This document shows positions 1 through 8,544 of a stretch of 34,112 nucleotides of DNA, one piece after another. The translations under genes and the position numbers were made by a program. Source of the DNA: an uncultured Clostridia bacterium (GTDB lineage: Bacteria > Bacillota > Clostridia > Oscillospirales > CAG-272); assembly GCA_947643245.1 (NCBI GenBank), contig CANRVI010000005.1, forward strand, positions 1-34,112. The letters run 5' to 3'. Every line of letters starts with the position of its first letter. Within the stretch, counting starts at the first letter, position 1. The notes beneath the pieces were generated by a model that was not told the origin of the DNA, ran no database searches, and worked only from the letters and a program-made list of their open reading frames with translations.

Positions 1-698
1 TAGTCTTTCAAATACTTTTCATATAAGTCTGGCCTGCGCAGACGGGTTACTTCCTCCGCCTGCTCCAGCCGCCACTTGTCAATATTTTCGTGATGGCCGC
101 TTAGGAGTACATCCGGCACCCGTTCCCCCCGAAATACTTCCGGACGGGTGTATTGGGGATATTCCAGAAGCTCCTTTTCAAAACTCTCTTTCTCATGACA
201 TTCCGCCTCCGGCAGAACGCCATCGATCAACCGGCCAACACTGTCCGCCAGGATACACGCAGGCAGCTCCCCGCCAGTGAGCACATAATCGCCGATGGAA
301 ATTTCTTCATCGGCTACAGCGTCTACCGCGCGCTGGTCAATTCCTTCATAATGGCCGCACAAAAGAATCAGCCGGTCATATTCAGCCAGCCGTTGTGCGT
401 CCTTTTGGGAGAAGGTTTTGCCTCTGGGCGACAAATATATGGTGCGAACCTGCTCTCCTGCCGTTGCAGATGCTTGTACCGCTTGCCAGCAGTTCCATAC
501 CGGCGGTGCCGCCATCAGCATACCTCTGCCGCCGCCGTATGGGGTATCGTCCACGCGCCGGTGCTTATTTTCCGAATAATCTCGTATATTATGGGCGTGT
601 ACCTCTAAAATTCCGTTTTTTTGCGCCCTGCCGATGATACTTTCTGATAAAACAGATTCTACCATGGCGGGAAACAGGGTCAAAATATCGAACCGCAT
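1..698 (-). CDS. trmD: tRNA (guanine-N1-)-methyltransferase TrmD, 3' end cut by window edge
   Basis: SAM-dependent SPOUT methyltransferase that makes m1G37 in tRNAs reading CNN/UGG codons, protecting against +1 frameshifting. The reading frame starts MRFDILTLFPAM and runs open for 232 codons to the left edge, so only the last few residues (or just the stop) are missing; the family is about 240 residues. Seen in order: the N-terminal RVDDTPYGGGRGM segment, the SAM-binding knot region with GHYEGID and IGDYVLTGGELPA, and the C-terminal helical part with RGERVPDVLLSGHHENID. The start codon shares one base with the rimM stop (TAATG), implying translational coupling. Identity is certain from these motifs; the extreme C-terminus is not visible. 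Confidence 0.97.
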   Translation of the reverse strand, partial: MRFDILTLFPAMVESVLSESIIGRAQKNGILEVHAHNIRDYSENKHRRVDDTPYGGGRGMLMAAPPVWNCWQAVQASATAGEQVRTIYLSPRGKTFSQKDAQRLAEYDRLILLCGHYEGIDQRAVDAVADEEISIGDYVLTGGELPACILADSVGRLIDGVLPEAECHEKESFEKELLEYPQYTRPEVFRGERVPDVLLSGHHENIDKWRLEQAEEVTRLRRPDLYEKYLKD

Positions 699-1225
699 TA
701 TCCCTCACGCATCCCTTCAATCAGCCGTACGTAGATTCCCTCCGGCTTTTCCTGTCCAAAGGAGATTTCCAAAATAAAGGCGGGTACGGCGGGAATCATG
801 AAGGAATGTTCTCCATCCCGCACTACATATACAGGATGCGCTCCGGGAAACGTCACATCCTCCAGTACGCCGCAGGGCTCTCCGTCGTCCGCATTGATTA
901 CCGGCAGTCCTAGCAGATCCGCGACGAAATGCGCGCCCTCCTGCAGAGGAAGATCCTCCCGCTTTGCATAAAATACCTTGTCCCGCAGGGCTACTGCCTC
1001 CTCCAGAGTATCGATTCCTGCAAAAGTTGCCAGCACCATGTTTTTCTGTACGCTGGCATGGACGACAGGCATTGCACGATATTTGTCCCCCTCCCGCAGA
1101 TACATCGTTTTCAGGGATGCCAGAACAGACGGTGAATCACACCGGCTGGCAAGACGCACGCCGCCCTTTACACCATGGGTGTTTACCGCCTGGGCGCATT
1201 CTAGGTAGGCTTGTTTTTCTCGCAT
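698..1225 (-). CDS. rimM: 16S rRNA processing protein RimM
   Basis: Ribosome maturation factor that helps assemble the 30S head by binding S19. The 175-residue length is normal. The N-terminal RimM barrel shows the THGVKGGVRL glycine-rich motif around residues 17-26, and the C-terminal PRC-barrel begins near HFVADLLGLPV (about residue 99). An SD-like GAGGAAAG lies just before the ATG at 1225. It is coupled to trmD downstream. In many bacteria rpsP (and a KH protein) sit just upstream; here the upstream neighbour is instead a RadC-like gene with a 57-bp gap, so the usual rpsP-rimM-trmD-rplS cluster has been broken or rearranged at this side. Confidence 0.96.
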   Translation of the reverse strand: MREKQAYLECAQAVNTHGVKGGVRLASRCDSPSVLASLKTMYLREGDKYRAMPVVHASVQKNMVLATFAGIDTLEEAVALRDKVFYAKREDLPLQEGAHFVADLLGLPVINADDGEPCGVLEDVTFPGAHPVYVVRDGEHSFMIPAVPAFILEISFGQEKPEGIYVRLIEGMREG

Positions 1226-1282
1226 ATATCTTTCCTCGTTTATAGTGTTATGGTGAAATGCTCCAGCCGCGTTTGCCCTGGC

Positions 1283-1948
1283 TTAGACATCCGGACAGGA
1301 AAAGCAATCGGTACTGGTTACAATATAGTGCCCGTAAAATGTGTAGGGAGAGGTTTCTAAAATTTTTCGAATCTGTCCGGTCAAAAAAATATCTTCAATA
1401 GAAGGTTCCCGTACATTGTTCGCATGGTTGTGGGCCAGGATGACTCCGCTGGCTTCATGCTGTTTGGCATAGGAAAGGATCAGGTCGCCATAAGACTCCG
1501 GCCGGATGTATCTGCCCTGAGACAGAATCACATTGTCAATCACTCGACAATCCGCGTCCAGCAGCAGCGCCGTTACAGTAGAAGCCGGCTTCCCTCTGTA
1601 CCATATATATAAATACATACTTCTTTGAAAAGCGTTTTCCAGCGGTTCTTTGGAAAATGCCTCCAGCACTGCCCGTCGAGAAAAGATTCCTGACGTTTTA
1701 ATCAGCATTGCACTGGCAGGACCGATTCCGTCTGCCTGCTGCATTTTTTCCGTATCGCTTTCCAAAAGCTGCAGACAGCTTTGATTATCAATTAGCGCGT
1801 GTGCAGCGGGATTGGTATTTTTCTGTGTTATAGAGAAATACAGCAGCATTTCCAAAAGTTCGTGGGGTTCAAATACATCGCCGCCATGCTTCATCAGTTT
1901 TGCCCGCATACGTTGACGGTGCGCATCGTGAATATTTTTCTTTGTCAT
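1283..1948 (-). CDS. RadC-like JAB/MPN-domain protein
   Basis: RadC-family protein of about 221 residues; the cellular role of the family is unsettled despite its historic DNA-repair name. The N-terminal half has a helix-hairpin-helix-like segment (ADGIGPASAMLIK), and the C-terminal half carries a JAB1/MPN metalloprotease-type signature: AHNH (the two His at about 173 and 175) followed by SIED (Ser about 183, Asp about 186). The usual HNHPSGDP loop is altered to HNHANNVR, so the metal site looks kept but the loop is atypical. I prefer the ATG at 1948 because TGGAG lies 6 nt upstream; an in-frame ATG at 1960 overlaps the stop of the upstream membrane-protein gene and would add four residues. 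Probably co-transcribed with that gene. Confidence 0.85.
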   Translation of the reverse strand: MTKKNIHDAHRQRMRAKLMKHGGDVFEPHELLEMLLYFSITQKNTNPAAHALIDNQSCLQLLESDTEKMQQADGIGPASAMLIKTSGIFSRRAVLEAFSKEPLENAFQRSMYLYIWYRGKPASTVTALLLDADCRVIDNVILSQGRYIRPESYGDLILSYAKQHEASGVILAHNHANNVREPSIEDIFLTGQIRKILETSPYTFYGHYIVTSTDCFSCPDV

Positions 1949-1959
1949 ATGAATCTCCA

Positions 1960-3810
1960 TTACCCTGCGGATTCTGTGAGCCGGTAAATTTGTACATATC
2001 CGGCCTCAATCACCAAAGTATAGTCATCTGCCATAGCCATCCGCATTTTTTTTGTATGCGTATCGTTCGCATATCGGGTATCCAGCACATAATATTCCGT
2101 TTGTTCCAGCGGGGCGTAATAGTCCGGGCAGGAGTGGAGATCGTCTACAAAATATAGATGGGGCATCATGTATCCATACGCCGTTACGGAAGCGTCTGCG
2201 GGGATGTCCTTCAGCGCATCTGCGGTGGCGTCGTATTCCGTTTTGTTTGCATAGTATCGGGTGACATTTCGTTGCGCCTTGGGATACACGGCGGATACGG
2301 AAAATACCAATCCCAGCGCCAGGGCGCTGCAGAAGAAAAGCCGCCGTCCCGCGGGACCCCACCCAGACACGGTAAGCATCGCCGATACAAGAAGTAAAGC
2401 AGCGGTGCCATAGGTATATTGAAAATCAATGTTAAACTGATACATCCAGTCTGGCATAAGGTTGACAACCAGCAGAGGAATCAGCAGTACCAGCTGCACA
2501 GACCGTTTTCCCGCAAAGGGCGTAAACAGCAGAGGCGCGCATAGCCACAGCACAAACTCTAACTTTTGGCCGGAATAGGTAAGTTCCTGGTAGACTTCCG
2601 TCTCGGCCCCGGAGAAAACCTCCCGGATGAGATACCCAATATTATAAAAACAGGTGCGTACAGCGTCCAACAGGCTTCCTCCTCCCACAGAAGAAGAGAA
2701 ATTTGCAAACCGGTCAGACATGATTTCACCGCCGGACAGTCGAATCATGGAGCAGGCAAATACAAACCATACGAGAGACGCACCAATCATGCCGGCGGCA
2801 AACCATCGGTCACGGCGGGAGAGAAGCATCCAAAATGCCACCGCTGCTACATAGATGAAGGCGTCTTCCTTGACGCAAAGGACCAGCAGAGCAAACACTG
2901 CCGCAGGAAGGCGACGCCGCTCCAGTATAAAGGAGATCATATAGAGCAGCAGAACCGATAAAATTTTATTTTCATGAAAATCGTAAAAACAGCCGTTTGC
3001 CATCGTAGGATACAGGGCATACAATACCGCCGCGCCGGTAGCACACAGAGGACGCATGCCCAGCGAACGGCAGATACGCCGCAGGGGAAACATGCCCAGA
3101 CCTACAATCACCGCCTGCGCCAAAAGAAGATATGCGGGGCTGCGCACTAGCATATATCCAGGCAGCAGCAGGTAATAAATGGGGGAAAAGTGCACGGCGA
3201 AATGGGAGAGATATTGACTGCGTTCTACAGTCGTAAAAGGCAGTCCCGTTTTGGCCATCTGTTCAAACATCTGACAAAAAATTCCGAAGTCAAAGGTGCC
3301 GTGGGCAAAAGCCTTGTATTTTGCTATGGTGCAAAAACCGACAAACAGGCAGAATAGGAGAAAAACAGCCGCCGTCACATACAGGGAGGCCCGCCAGGAG
3401 AAGGAGATGCCTTCCAGCCCCAGCCGGTTTTCTCCGACGACATATTTTGCAATAAGCAAAAGGACTGCACCTACGCCGATATTGAAAAACAAATCTCCCG
3501 AAAGGGTGCCTACCAGCAAAAGGCTGTATAAAAGAGCGGACACAAAGAGGCACCAGTTGATGATCCGCGTAGTTCTTGTAAGTAAAAAGCCCGCCCACAA
3601 AAAGAACAGGGCGGTAAAAAACGTGCCCCAGAAAAGGAGCAAGGACATTTGCCGCATCCAGGCAAGGCTGGTGAAATCTCCGGCTGCCGCACCGGTAAAG
3701 GAAGCGCACACGAAGGCGCACGCCAACATGGCAAACAAGTCTGTCATGCCAAATCCATTTTCCTGATGCATTTTCAAAAGGCGCTGCCAAAAAGACTGCA
3801 AAGGGCGCAT
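1960..3810 (-). CDS. DUF2079 polytopic membrane protein
   Basis: Large integral membrane protein (616 residues) with about a dozen hydrophobic segments from residue 25 to about 520 and a soluble C-terminal part. The FDFGIF motif (about 173-178) and HFAVHFSPIYYLL (about 203-215) match the DUF2079 family as I know it, which resembles GT-C glycosyltransferase-type membrane proteins; substrate and reaction are unknown. The frame is open upstream to 3873, but the ATG at 3810 is preceded by GAAAGGAGCC at good spacing, and the promoter at 3862-3890 would start transcription near 3855, inside that longer frame, which rules the longer start out. It is the first gene of a likely operon with the RadC-like gene, rimM and trmD. 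Confidence 0.82.
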   Translation of the reverse strand: MRPLQSFWQRLLKMHQENGFGMTDLFAMLACAFVCASFTGAAAGDFTSLAWMRQMSLLLFWGTFFTALFFLWAGFLLTRTTRIINWCLFVSALLYSLLLVGTLSGDLFFNIGVGAVLLLIAKYVVGENRLGLEGISFSWRASLYVTAAVFLLFCLFVGFCTIAKYKAFAHGTFDFGIFCQMFEQMAKTGLPFTTVERSQYLSHFAVHFSPIYYLLLPGYMLVRSPAYLLLAQAVIVGLGMFPLRRICRSLGMRPLCATGAAVLYALYPTMANGCFYDFHENKILSVLLLYMISFILERRRLPAAVFALLVLCVKEDAFIYVAAVAFWMLLSRRDRWFAAGMIGASLVWFVFACSMIRLSGGEIMSDRFANFSSSVGGGSLLDAVRTCFYNIGYLIREVFSGAETEVYQELTYSGQKLEFVLWLCAPLLFTPFAGKRSVQLVLLIPLLVVNLMPDWMYQFNIDFQYTYGTAALLLVSAMLTVSGWGPAGRRLFFCSALALGLVFSVSAVYPKAQRNVTRYYANKTEYDATADALKDIPADASVTAYGYMMPHLYFVDDLHSCPDYYAPLEQTEYYVLDTRYANDTHTKKMRMAMADDYTLVIEAGYVQIYRLTESAG

Positions 3811-3861
3811 GTACCAAGGCTCCTTTCTATAAAATACCAAAAATACCCAAATGTACAATTT

Positions 3862-3890
3862 ATTGTAACACACGTTAAAAAAAAGGTCAA
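3862..3890 (-). promoter_or_regulatory. Sigma-A promoter for the DUF2079-radC-rimM-trmD run
   Basis: On the minus strand TTGACC (3885-3890) and TACAAT (3862-3867) are separated by 17 bp, and the gene start at 3810 lies about 50 bp downstream. Both hexamers are 5/6 matches to consensus. The stretch between this promoter and the plus-strand promoter at 4043 holds nothing else that I recognise. Confidence 0.75.
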
Positions 3891-4042
3891 TAGGGTTCTT
3901 TTTTTAGCATAAACCTGCCCTGAACTACGCATTGCCTGCAAGAAATACAACTTATGTATTTTTTATAAAAATTAAACATTACTATCAATATATTCCAATT
4001 TAAATAATTGCAGCGATTTCCCACGCTTGCAGGAATTACCGC

Positions 4043-4071
4043 TTGCCACTTATGTCTGTTTCCTGTATAAT
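4043..4071 (+). promoter_or_regulatory. Sigma-A promoter for the 71-aa ORF / tilS / hpt / ftsH
   Basis: TTGCCA (4043-4048), 17-bp spacer, TATAAT (4066-4071). The first gene starts 29 bp after the -10, with AGGAGG in between. It is divergent from the DUF2079 promoter. Confidence 0.75.
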
Positions 4072-4099
4072 ATAGGCAGTACATAATATAGGAGGAGCC

Positions 4100-4315
4100 A
4101 TGAAGCTGACTGAGCGAAAAATATTGATGCTGCTGAAACTGTGCTTTAGCGCTGTGATCCTGCAGCTGTTTTTGATTTGTCTGGCGCTGGGAGACGGAGT
4201 CCAGTCCGACTACATAACGCAAGTTCCCGAAATGCTGGAATATGCAGCTATGGCCACTGTGGTTACCTTAGGAGGTGGCCTGGCTCTGGAATATGCCTTA
4301 AAGGTTTACGGCTGA
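4100..4315 (+). CDS. Small two-segment membrane protein, unknown function
   Basis: A 71-residue protein that I do not recognise as a named family. It has a charged N-terminus (MKLTERK), a first hydrophobic segment at about 8-31, a short polar acidic loop (GDGVQSDYITQVPE) and a second, glycine-rich hydrophobic segment at about 47-65. That predicts two membrane passes. A strong AGGAGG ribosome site sits 6-7 nt before the ATG, and a promoter lies just upstream, so expression is likely. It is followed after 19 bp by tilS, so it is the first gene of that operon. No link to tRNA modification can be inferred from its sequence. Confidence 0.75.
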   Translation: MKLTERKILMLLKLCFSAVILQLFLICLALGDGVQSDYITQVPEMLEYAAMATVVTLGGGLALEYALKVYG

Positions 4316-4334
4316 ACATCGAAGGAGCTGCAAT

Positions 4335-5720
4335 GTGAAACTGTTTGAGAAAATAAAAAAAAGCATGGGTGATACAGGGATTCTTCCTTCGTTGGAGGAC
4401 TGTGGCACCATACTTTGTGCCTTGTCCGGCGGCGCGGATTCTGTGGTGCTGCTGCATTTTCTGCATTGGTATCTGCCAGAGCGGGGGATCCGCCTTGCGG
4501 CCGCACATTTGCATCACGGAATTCGGGGAGCAGCTGCAGACGCGGATGAAGCGTTTTGCCGCCATTTATGCACAGAACTGCAGATTCCCTTTTACAGCCG
4601 TCGCCTGGATATTCCCGCCATGGCAAAAGAAACGGGATTAGGGCTGGAAGAATGTGCCAGGAAGGAGCGCTACGCTTTTTTAGAAGAAGTATGCAGCGAT
4701 CTGCCTGGCGCTCTCATCGCCACAGCCCACAATGCCACCGACCATTTGGAAACCGTGTTGTTTCATTTGGCCAGAGGATGCGGTGCTAGTGGACTTTGCG
4801 GGATAGCTCCCCTGCGGGACGGATCTGTTATTCGTCCCCTTTTGTGCTGCACGGCAAAAGAAGTGCGGGACTTTGCAAAGGCGGAGAGAATATCCTATGT
4901 GACGGATGAAACCAACAGCGACACTGCTTATACTAGAAATTATATCCGGGAGAAGCTGGTTCCTGCGATGCTGCAGATCAATCCCCAGTGTGAGACTGCC
5001 GCCCTGCGGATGAGCGGCCTGCTGCGCGGGGATCTTGCCTATATAGAGAACGCCGCCGTGGGCTTGCTGTCCCCGGACGGCTCTCTTTTGGCGCCGAACG
5101 CGGCTGCAGCGCCCAGCGCGCTGCTGTCCCGATGTATCCTTGCCATGTATCGCCGGTATGCAGGATATGAAAAAACGCTGGGGGCAATGCACCTTAAACA
5201 CTGTATGGCGTTGATTCGCGGTAGTCGTCCGGGCCGTATCAGCCTGCCGGGCCGTGCGGCGCTGTTTTTCCAAGGCGAGCGAATCTGGATCGGCCAGGAT
5301 CCCACTTTTGCGCAGTCGGCTGTATCGGGTGTGATTCCCCTTTCTGTAGGAGATGCTGTCTTATTTGGCCCTTTTTTGGTTAAAGTGTCAAAAGAGCGGG
5401 CAGAGATTGTTCCTCCCGACCAAAATATTTACAATTTAGCAATATACGGTACGCTGGATTTTGATAAAATAAACAATAGTCTTTATATCCGTGCCAGAAG
5501 GGCCGGCGATGTATATTTTACCGGCGGTATGCACAAAAAAATAAAAAAACTTTTTGGCGCTATGAAAATTCCTTCTCATTTGCGGGATTCTTATCCCCTT
5601 TTATGTGACGAGGAGGGAATTCTTTGGGTACCCGGCCTGCGTCCCCGCGATGGCTGCACAAGCGCATTGGCCGCAGCCGGCTCTGTTTATATCGGCGTTT
5701 GGTATGCCGGCGAAAAATAA
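4335..5720 (+). CDS. tilS: tRNA(Ile)-lysidine synthetase TilS
   Basis: ATP-dependent enzyme that attaches lysine to C34 of the CAU-anticodon tRNA-Ile, switching it from Met to Ile identity and AUG to AUA reading; essential in most bacteria. The PP-loop SGGADS is at residues 31-36 and LHHGIRG lies near residue 58, both typical of the N-terminal catalytic domain. The C-terminal TilS domain is recognisable near LYIRARRAGDVYFTGGMHKKIKKLF and WVPGLRPRDG. The start is GTG at 4335 with GAAGGAG 7 nt upstream; the nearby ATG is out of frame and hits an immediate stop. Length (461 residues) is normal for the long form of the family. It is followed by hpt and ftsH, a classic Firmicute gene order. Confidence 0.96.
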   Translation: MKLFEKIKKSMGDTGILPSLEDCGTILCALSGGADSVVLLHFLHWYLPERGIRLAAAHLHHGIRGAAADADEAFCRHLCTELQIPFYSRRLDIPAMAKETGLGLEECARKERYAFLEEVCSDLPGALIATAHNATDHLETVLFHLARGCGASGLCGIAPLRDGSVIRPLLCCTAKEVRDFAKAERISYVTDETNSDTAYTRNYIREKLVPAMLQINPQCETAALRMSGLLRGDLAYIENAAVGLLSPDGSLLAPNAAAAPSALLSRCILAMYRRYAGYEKTLGAMHLKHCMALIRGSRPGRISLPGRAALFFQGERIWIGQDPTFAQSAVSGVIPLSVGDAVLFGPFLVKVSKERAEIVPPDQNIYNLAIYGTLDFDKINNSLYIRARRAGDVYFTGGMHKKIKKLFGAMKIPSHLRDSYPLLCDEEGILWVPGLRPRDGCTSALAAAGSVYIGVWYAGEK

Positions 5721-5739
5721 ACACAGAAAGGTTGCAGAT

Positions 5740-6303
5740 ATGAGAGTGCATCATGACGTGTGGGATCAGGATGTGGAACAGGTTCTGATCAGTGAGCAGG
5801 AGCTGGATGAAATCGTTTCTCGCATTGCTGCCCAAATTGATCAGGATTATAAGGATAAAAACCTGCTTCTCCTGTGCATACTGAAAGGGAGCCTTGTTTT
5901 TATGGGGGATTTAATGAAAAAACTTTCCATCCCCTGTGAGATAGACTGTATGAAGGTTTCTTCCTATGGACATGGAACGGTCACCAGCGGAAGAATCAAT
6001 ATCCTCTTGGATTTGCACCGACAGGATCTCAGCGAGAAAGACATACTCATTATTGAAGATATTATCGACAGCGGGAAAACGCTGTCTTATCTGGTCTCTT
6101 ATCTGCGTATAAACGGCGCGCGGAGCGTACGCACTGTGGCGCTGTTGGATAAACCTTCCCGCAGAGAAGTAGATTATACCCCCGATTATGTAGGCAGGGA
6201 GATTCCTGATGCATTTGTGGTGGGATACGGGCTGGACTTTGGAGAGAAATATCGCTCCCTGCCTTATGTAGGGATACTGAAACCGGAAATTTATACAAAC
6301 TAA
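5740..6303 (+). CDS. hpt: Hypoxanthine phosphoribosyltransferase
   Basis: Purine salvage enzyme that converts hypoxanthine (and guanine) plus PRPP to IMP (GMP), in the cytosol. The 187-residue protein has the PRPP-binding motif LIIEDIIDSGKTL (about 103-115), preceded by the flexible-loop region SSYGHGTVTSG (74-84) and followed by the purine-contact segment DAFVVGYGLDFGEKYR. The frame is open upstream into tilS, but the ATG at 5740 with AGAAAGG upstream gives the standard family length and the usual N-terminus. It sits 19 bp after tilS and 66 bp before ftsH. In Bacillus, Hpt and TilS have been linked to ftsH regulation; the order here is conserved. Confidence 0.96.
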   Translation: MRVHHDVWDQDVEQVLISEQELDEIVSRIAAQIDQDYKDKNLLLLCILKGSLVFMGDLMKKLSIPCEIDCMKVSSYGHGTVTSGRINILLDLHRQDLSEKDILIIEDIIDSGKTLSYLVSYLRINGARSVRTVALLDKPSRREVDYTPDYVGREIPDAFVVGYGLDFGEKYRSLPYVGILKPEIYTN

Positions 6304-6369
6304 GCGTCCCGGGATTTCTTTCTATATATGCGGCAATATTTTGCAGACAAAAGAAAGGATTGACTTTTC

Positions 6370-8400
6370 ATGAAGAAAAACGGCTTAAAGGTCGCAGTTT
6401 GGTATGTGGCCCTGATCGCAGTGGTAATCGTGGTGATCGCCTTGCTGTACGGAGGCGGCGACAAAGCAGATCTTACCTACGGCGATATCGTAGATTATTT
6501 CGAAGACGAACAGGTGGAACAGTTCTCCATCGACTATAATAACGCCACCCTGAAAATGATCATACGGGCGCAGGGCGATGAGGATAAGCAGTCTGTAGTG
6601 AAATACAGGCTGGCGGATGTAAACGTATTCCTGCTGGATATGAAAGATCTGATCGACGAACAGTACGAGGCGGGAATCATCACAAAATATGACCTGCAGC
6701 CGGCTACCATTGTGCCTTGGTGGGTCAGCTTCCTGCCTTATTTGATCATTGCCATCGTCTTTATTGTGCTATGGTGGTATATGATGAGTCAGGCCACCGG
6801 CGGCAAGGGCAGTAAAATCGGCAACTTTGGGAAAGCAAAAATGCGCACCGGGGACAAGGTCAAGGTGTATTTCCGCGACGTTGCCGGAGCCGATGAAGAA
6901 AAGGCAGAGCTGGAAGAAATTGTTGAATTTTTGAAGGACCCTCAGAAGTTTACCAAGTTAGGTGCGAAAATCCCCCATGGCGTGCTGCTTATGGGCCCTC
7001 CCGGAACAGGTAAAACCCTGCTGGCAAAAGCGGTTGCTGGTGAGGCTGGTGTTCCCTTCTATTCTATTTCTGGTTCAGACTTTGTGGAGATGTATGTGGG
7101 TGTGGGCGCTTCCCGTGTGCGGGATTTGTTTGAGACTGCCCGCAAAAATCCTGCGTCTATTGTGTTTATCGATGAGATTGACGCAGTAGGCCGGCAGCGC
7201 GGGACGGGACTTGGCGGCGGCCACGATGAACGGGAACAGACACTGAACCAGCTGCTGGTAGAGATGGACGGCTTTGGCTCCACCGAAGGGATTATTGTCA
7301 TTGCGGCAACCAACCGCCCCGACGTTTTAGACCCAGCACTGCTGCGTCCCGGTCGTTTTGACCGGCAAATCACCGTCCACCAGCCAGATATCCACGGACG
7401 GGAAGAAATCCTCCATGTGCACGCCCGTAACAAGCCACTGGAAGCCAGTGTGGATTTGTCTGTGATTGCAAAGAGCACATCTGGCTTTACGGGAGCGGAT
7501 CTTGCAAATCTGCTCAATGAAGCGGCACTCCTTGCCGCACGAAAAAATAAATCGCTCATTGGTATGGACGAATTGGAAGATGCCTTTACAAAAATTGTGG
7601 CAGGCCCGCAAAAGCGTTCTATGCGTATCAAGGAGTCAGAGAAGCTGAAAACGGCTTATCACGAAGCTGGTCATGCGGTACTGTCTCACGTGTTGCCGTT
7701 GATTGATCCTGTGCATCAGGTTTCCATTATCCCAAGCGGAAACGCCCTTGGATATACCTTGAACCTGCCGGCGGAAGACAAATACAGCGTATACCGTAAT
7801 GAACTTAAGCAAAAAATTTCTATGCTGCTGGGTGGCCGTGTAGCAGAGCAGTTGATTTTTGACGACTTCTCCGGCGGCGCTTCCAACGATATTCAGCGTG
7901 CAACCCAGATTGCCAGAAAGATGGTTATGCAGCTTGGTATGAGCGAACTGGGACCGATTCTGTTTGGCAGCGGCCACAGCGATACGGAAGTATTCCTGGG
8001 TAGAGACTTCTCGCAGAATCGAGACTTCTCCGAAGCGATTGCTGCAAAAATCGATGAGCAGATTGAAAAGATTATCACCGAATCCTATAATGAAGCAAAA
8101 CGTCTGCTTTCTGAAAATATTGATAAACTGCATTTCATTGCAAAGTATCTGGTTAAGAATGAGATCATGAACGGCGATCAGTTCCGCCGGATTATGGAAG
8201 ATCCGAATGTGACTGTGGAAGAGCTGGAAGAAATGTATGCGGAGAAACGGCGCCGCAGTGAAGCAGAAAACGAGGCGAGGGCTCTGCAAATTAAGGAAAA
8301 TGAACGGCGCAGAGAAGAGGCCCGCCGGTTGGAAGAAGAAAAACGGCGCGGTGAAATAAGCAACACGCCTGAGAAATCAGAAAACGATGCAAACGAGTAA
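6370..8400 (+). CDS. ftsH: ATP-dependent zinc metalloprotease FtsH
   Basis: Membrane-anchored AAA+ protease that degrades misassembled membrane proteins and some regulators. Order in the 676-residue chain: transmembrane segment 1 (about 7-28), extracytoplasmic domain, transmembrane segment 2 (about 118-139), AAA+ module with Walker A GPPGTGKT (209-216), Walker [10 protein letters not shown] (264-272), second region of homology around [22 protein letters not shown], then the M41 zinc protease domain with HEAGH (431-435). The C-terminal tail from about 625 is rich in Glu and Arg and probably coiled. An SD-like AGAAAGGA precedes the ATG. A strong terminator follows the stop, ending the operon. 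Confidence 0.98.
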   Translation: MKKNGLKVAVWYVALIAVVIVVIALLYGGGDKADLTYGDIVDYFEDEQVEQFSIDYNNATLKMIIRAQGDEDKQSVVKYRLADVNVFLLDMKDLIDEQYEAGIITKYDLQPATIVPWWVSFLPYLIIAIVFIVLWWYMMSQATGGKGSKIGNFGKAKMRTGDKVKVYFRDVAGADEEKAELEEIVEFLKDPQKFTKLGAKIPHGVLLMGPPGTGKTLLAKAVAGEAGVPFYSISGSDFVEMYVGVGASRVRDLFETARKNPASIVFIDEIDAVGRQRGTGLGGGHDEREQTLNQLLVEMDGFGSTEGIIVIAATNRPDVLDPALLRPGRFDRQITVHQPDIHGREEILHVHARNKPLEASVDLSVIAKSTSGFTGADLANLLNEAALLAARKNKSLIGMDELEDAFTKIVAGPQKRSMRIKESEKLKTAYHEAGHAVLSHVLPLIDPVHQVSIIPSGNALGYTLNLPAEDKYSVYRNELKQKISMLLGGRVAEQLIFDDFSGGASNDIQRATQIARKMVMQLGMSELGPILFGSGHSDTEVFLGRDFSQNRDFSEAIAAKIDEQIEKIITESYNEAKRLLSENIDKLHFIAKYLVKNEIMNGDQFRRIMEDPNVTVEELEEMYAEKRRRSEAENEARALQIKENERRREEARRLEEEKRRGEISNTPEKSENDANE

Positions 8401-8414
8401 TAGGAATTAAATAT

Positions 8415-8448
8415 AAAAATCCCCGAAAGACTGCTTTCGGGGATTTTT
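8415..8448 (+). terminator. Rho-independent terminator after ftsH
   Basis: A perfect 15-bp stem (8415-8429 with 8434-8448), loop ACTG, GC core CCCCGAAAG, with five T at the end of the stem. It lies 14 bp after the ftsH stop. Confidence 0.9.
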
Positions 8449-8502
8449 ACATGCTGTGAGGAATGCGATTGTTGACGATCTTTCCCACCGGTATCTAGTA
8501 TC

Positions 8503-8534
8503 AAAAAGGATAGGGCATATGCCCTATCCTTTTT
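8503..8534. terminator. Bidirectional terminator between convergent ftsH and DUF4340 genes
   Basis: A 32-bp perfect palindrome centred on CAT/ATG, core GGATAGGGC, with A5 and T5 flanks, so it works on either strand. It sits 10 bp beyond the stop of the minus-strand gene. Confidence 0.85.
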
Positions 8535-8544
8535 GTCGTTAAAA

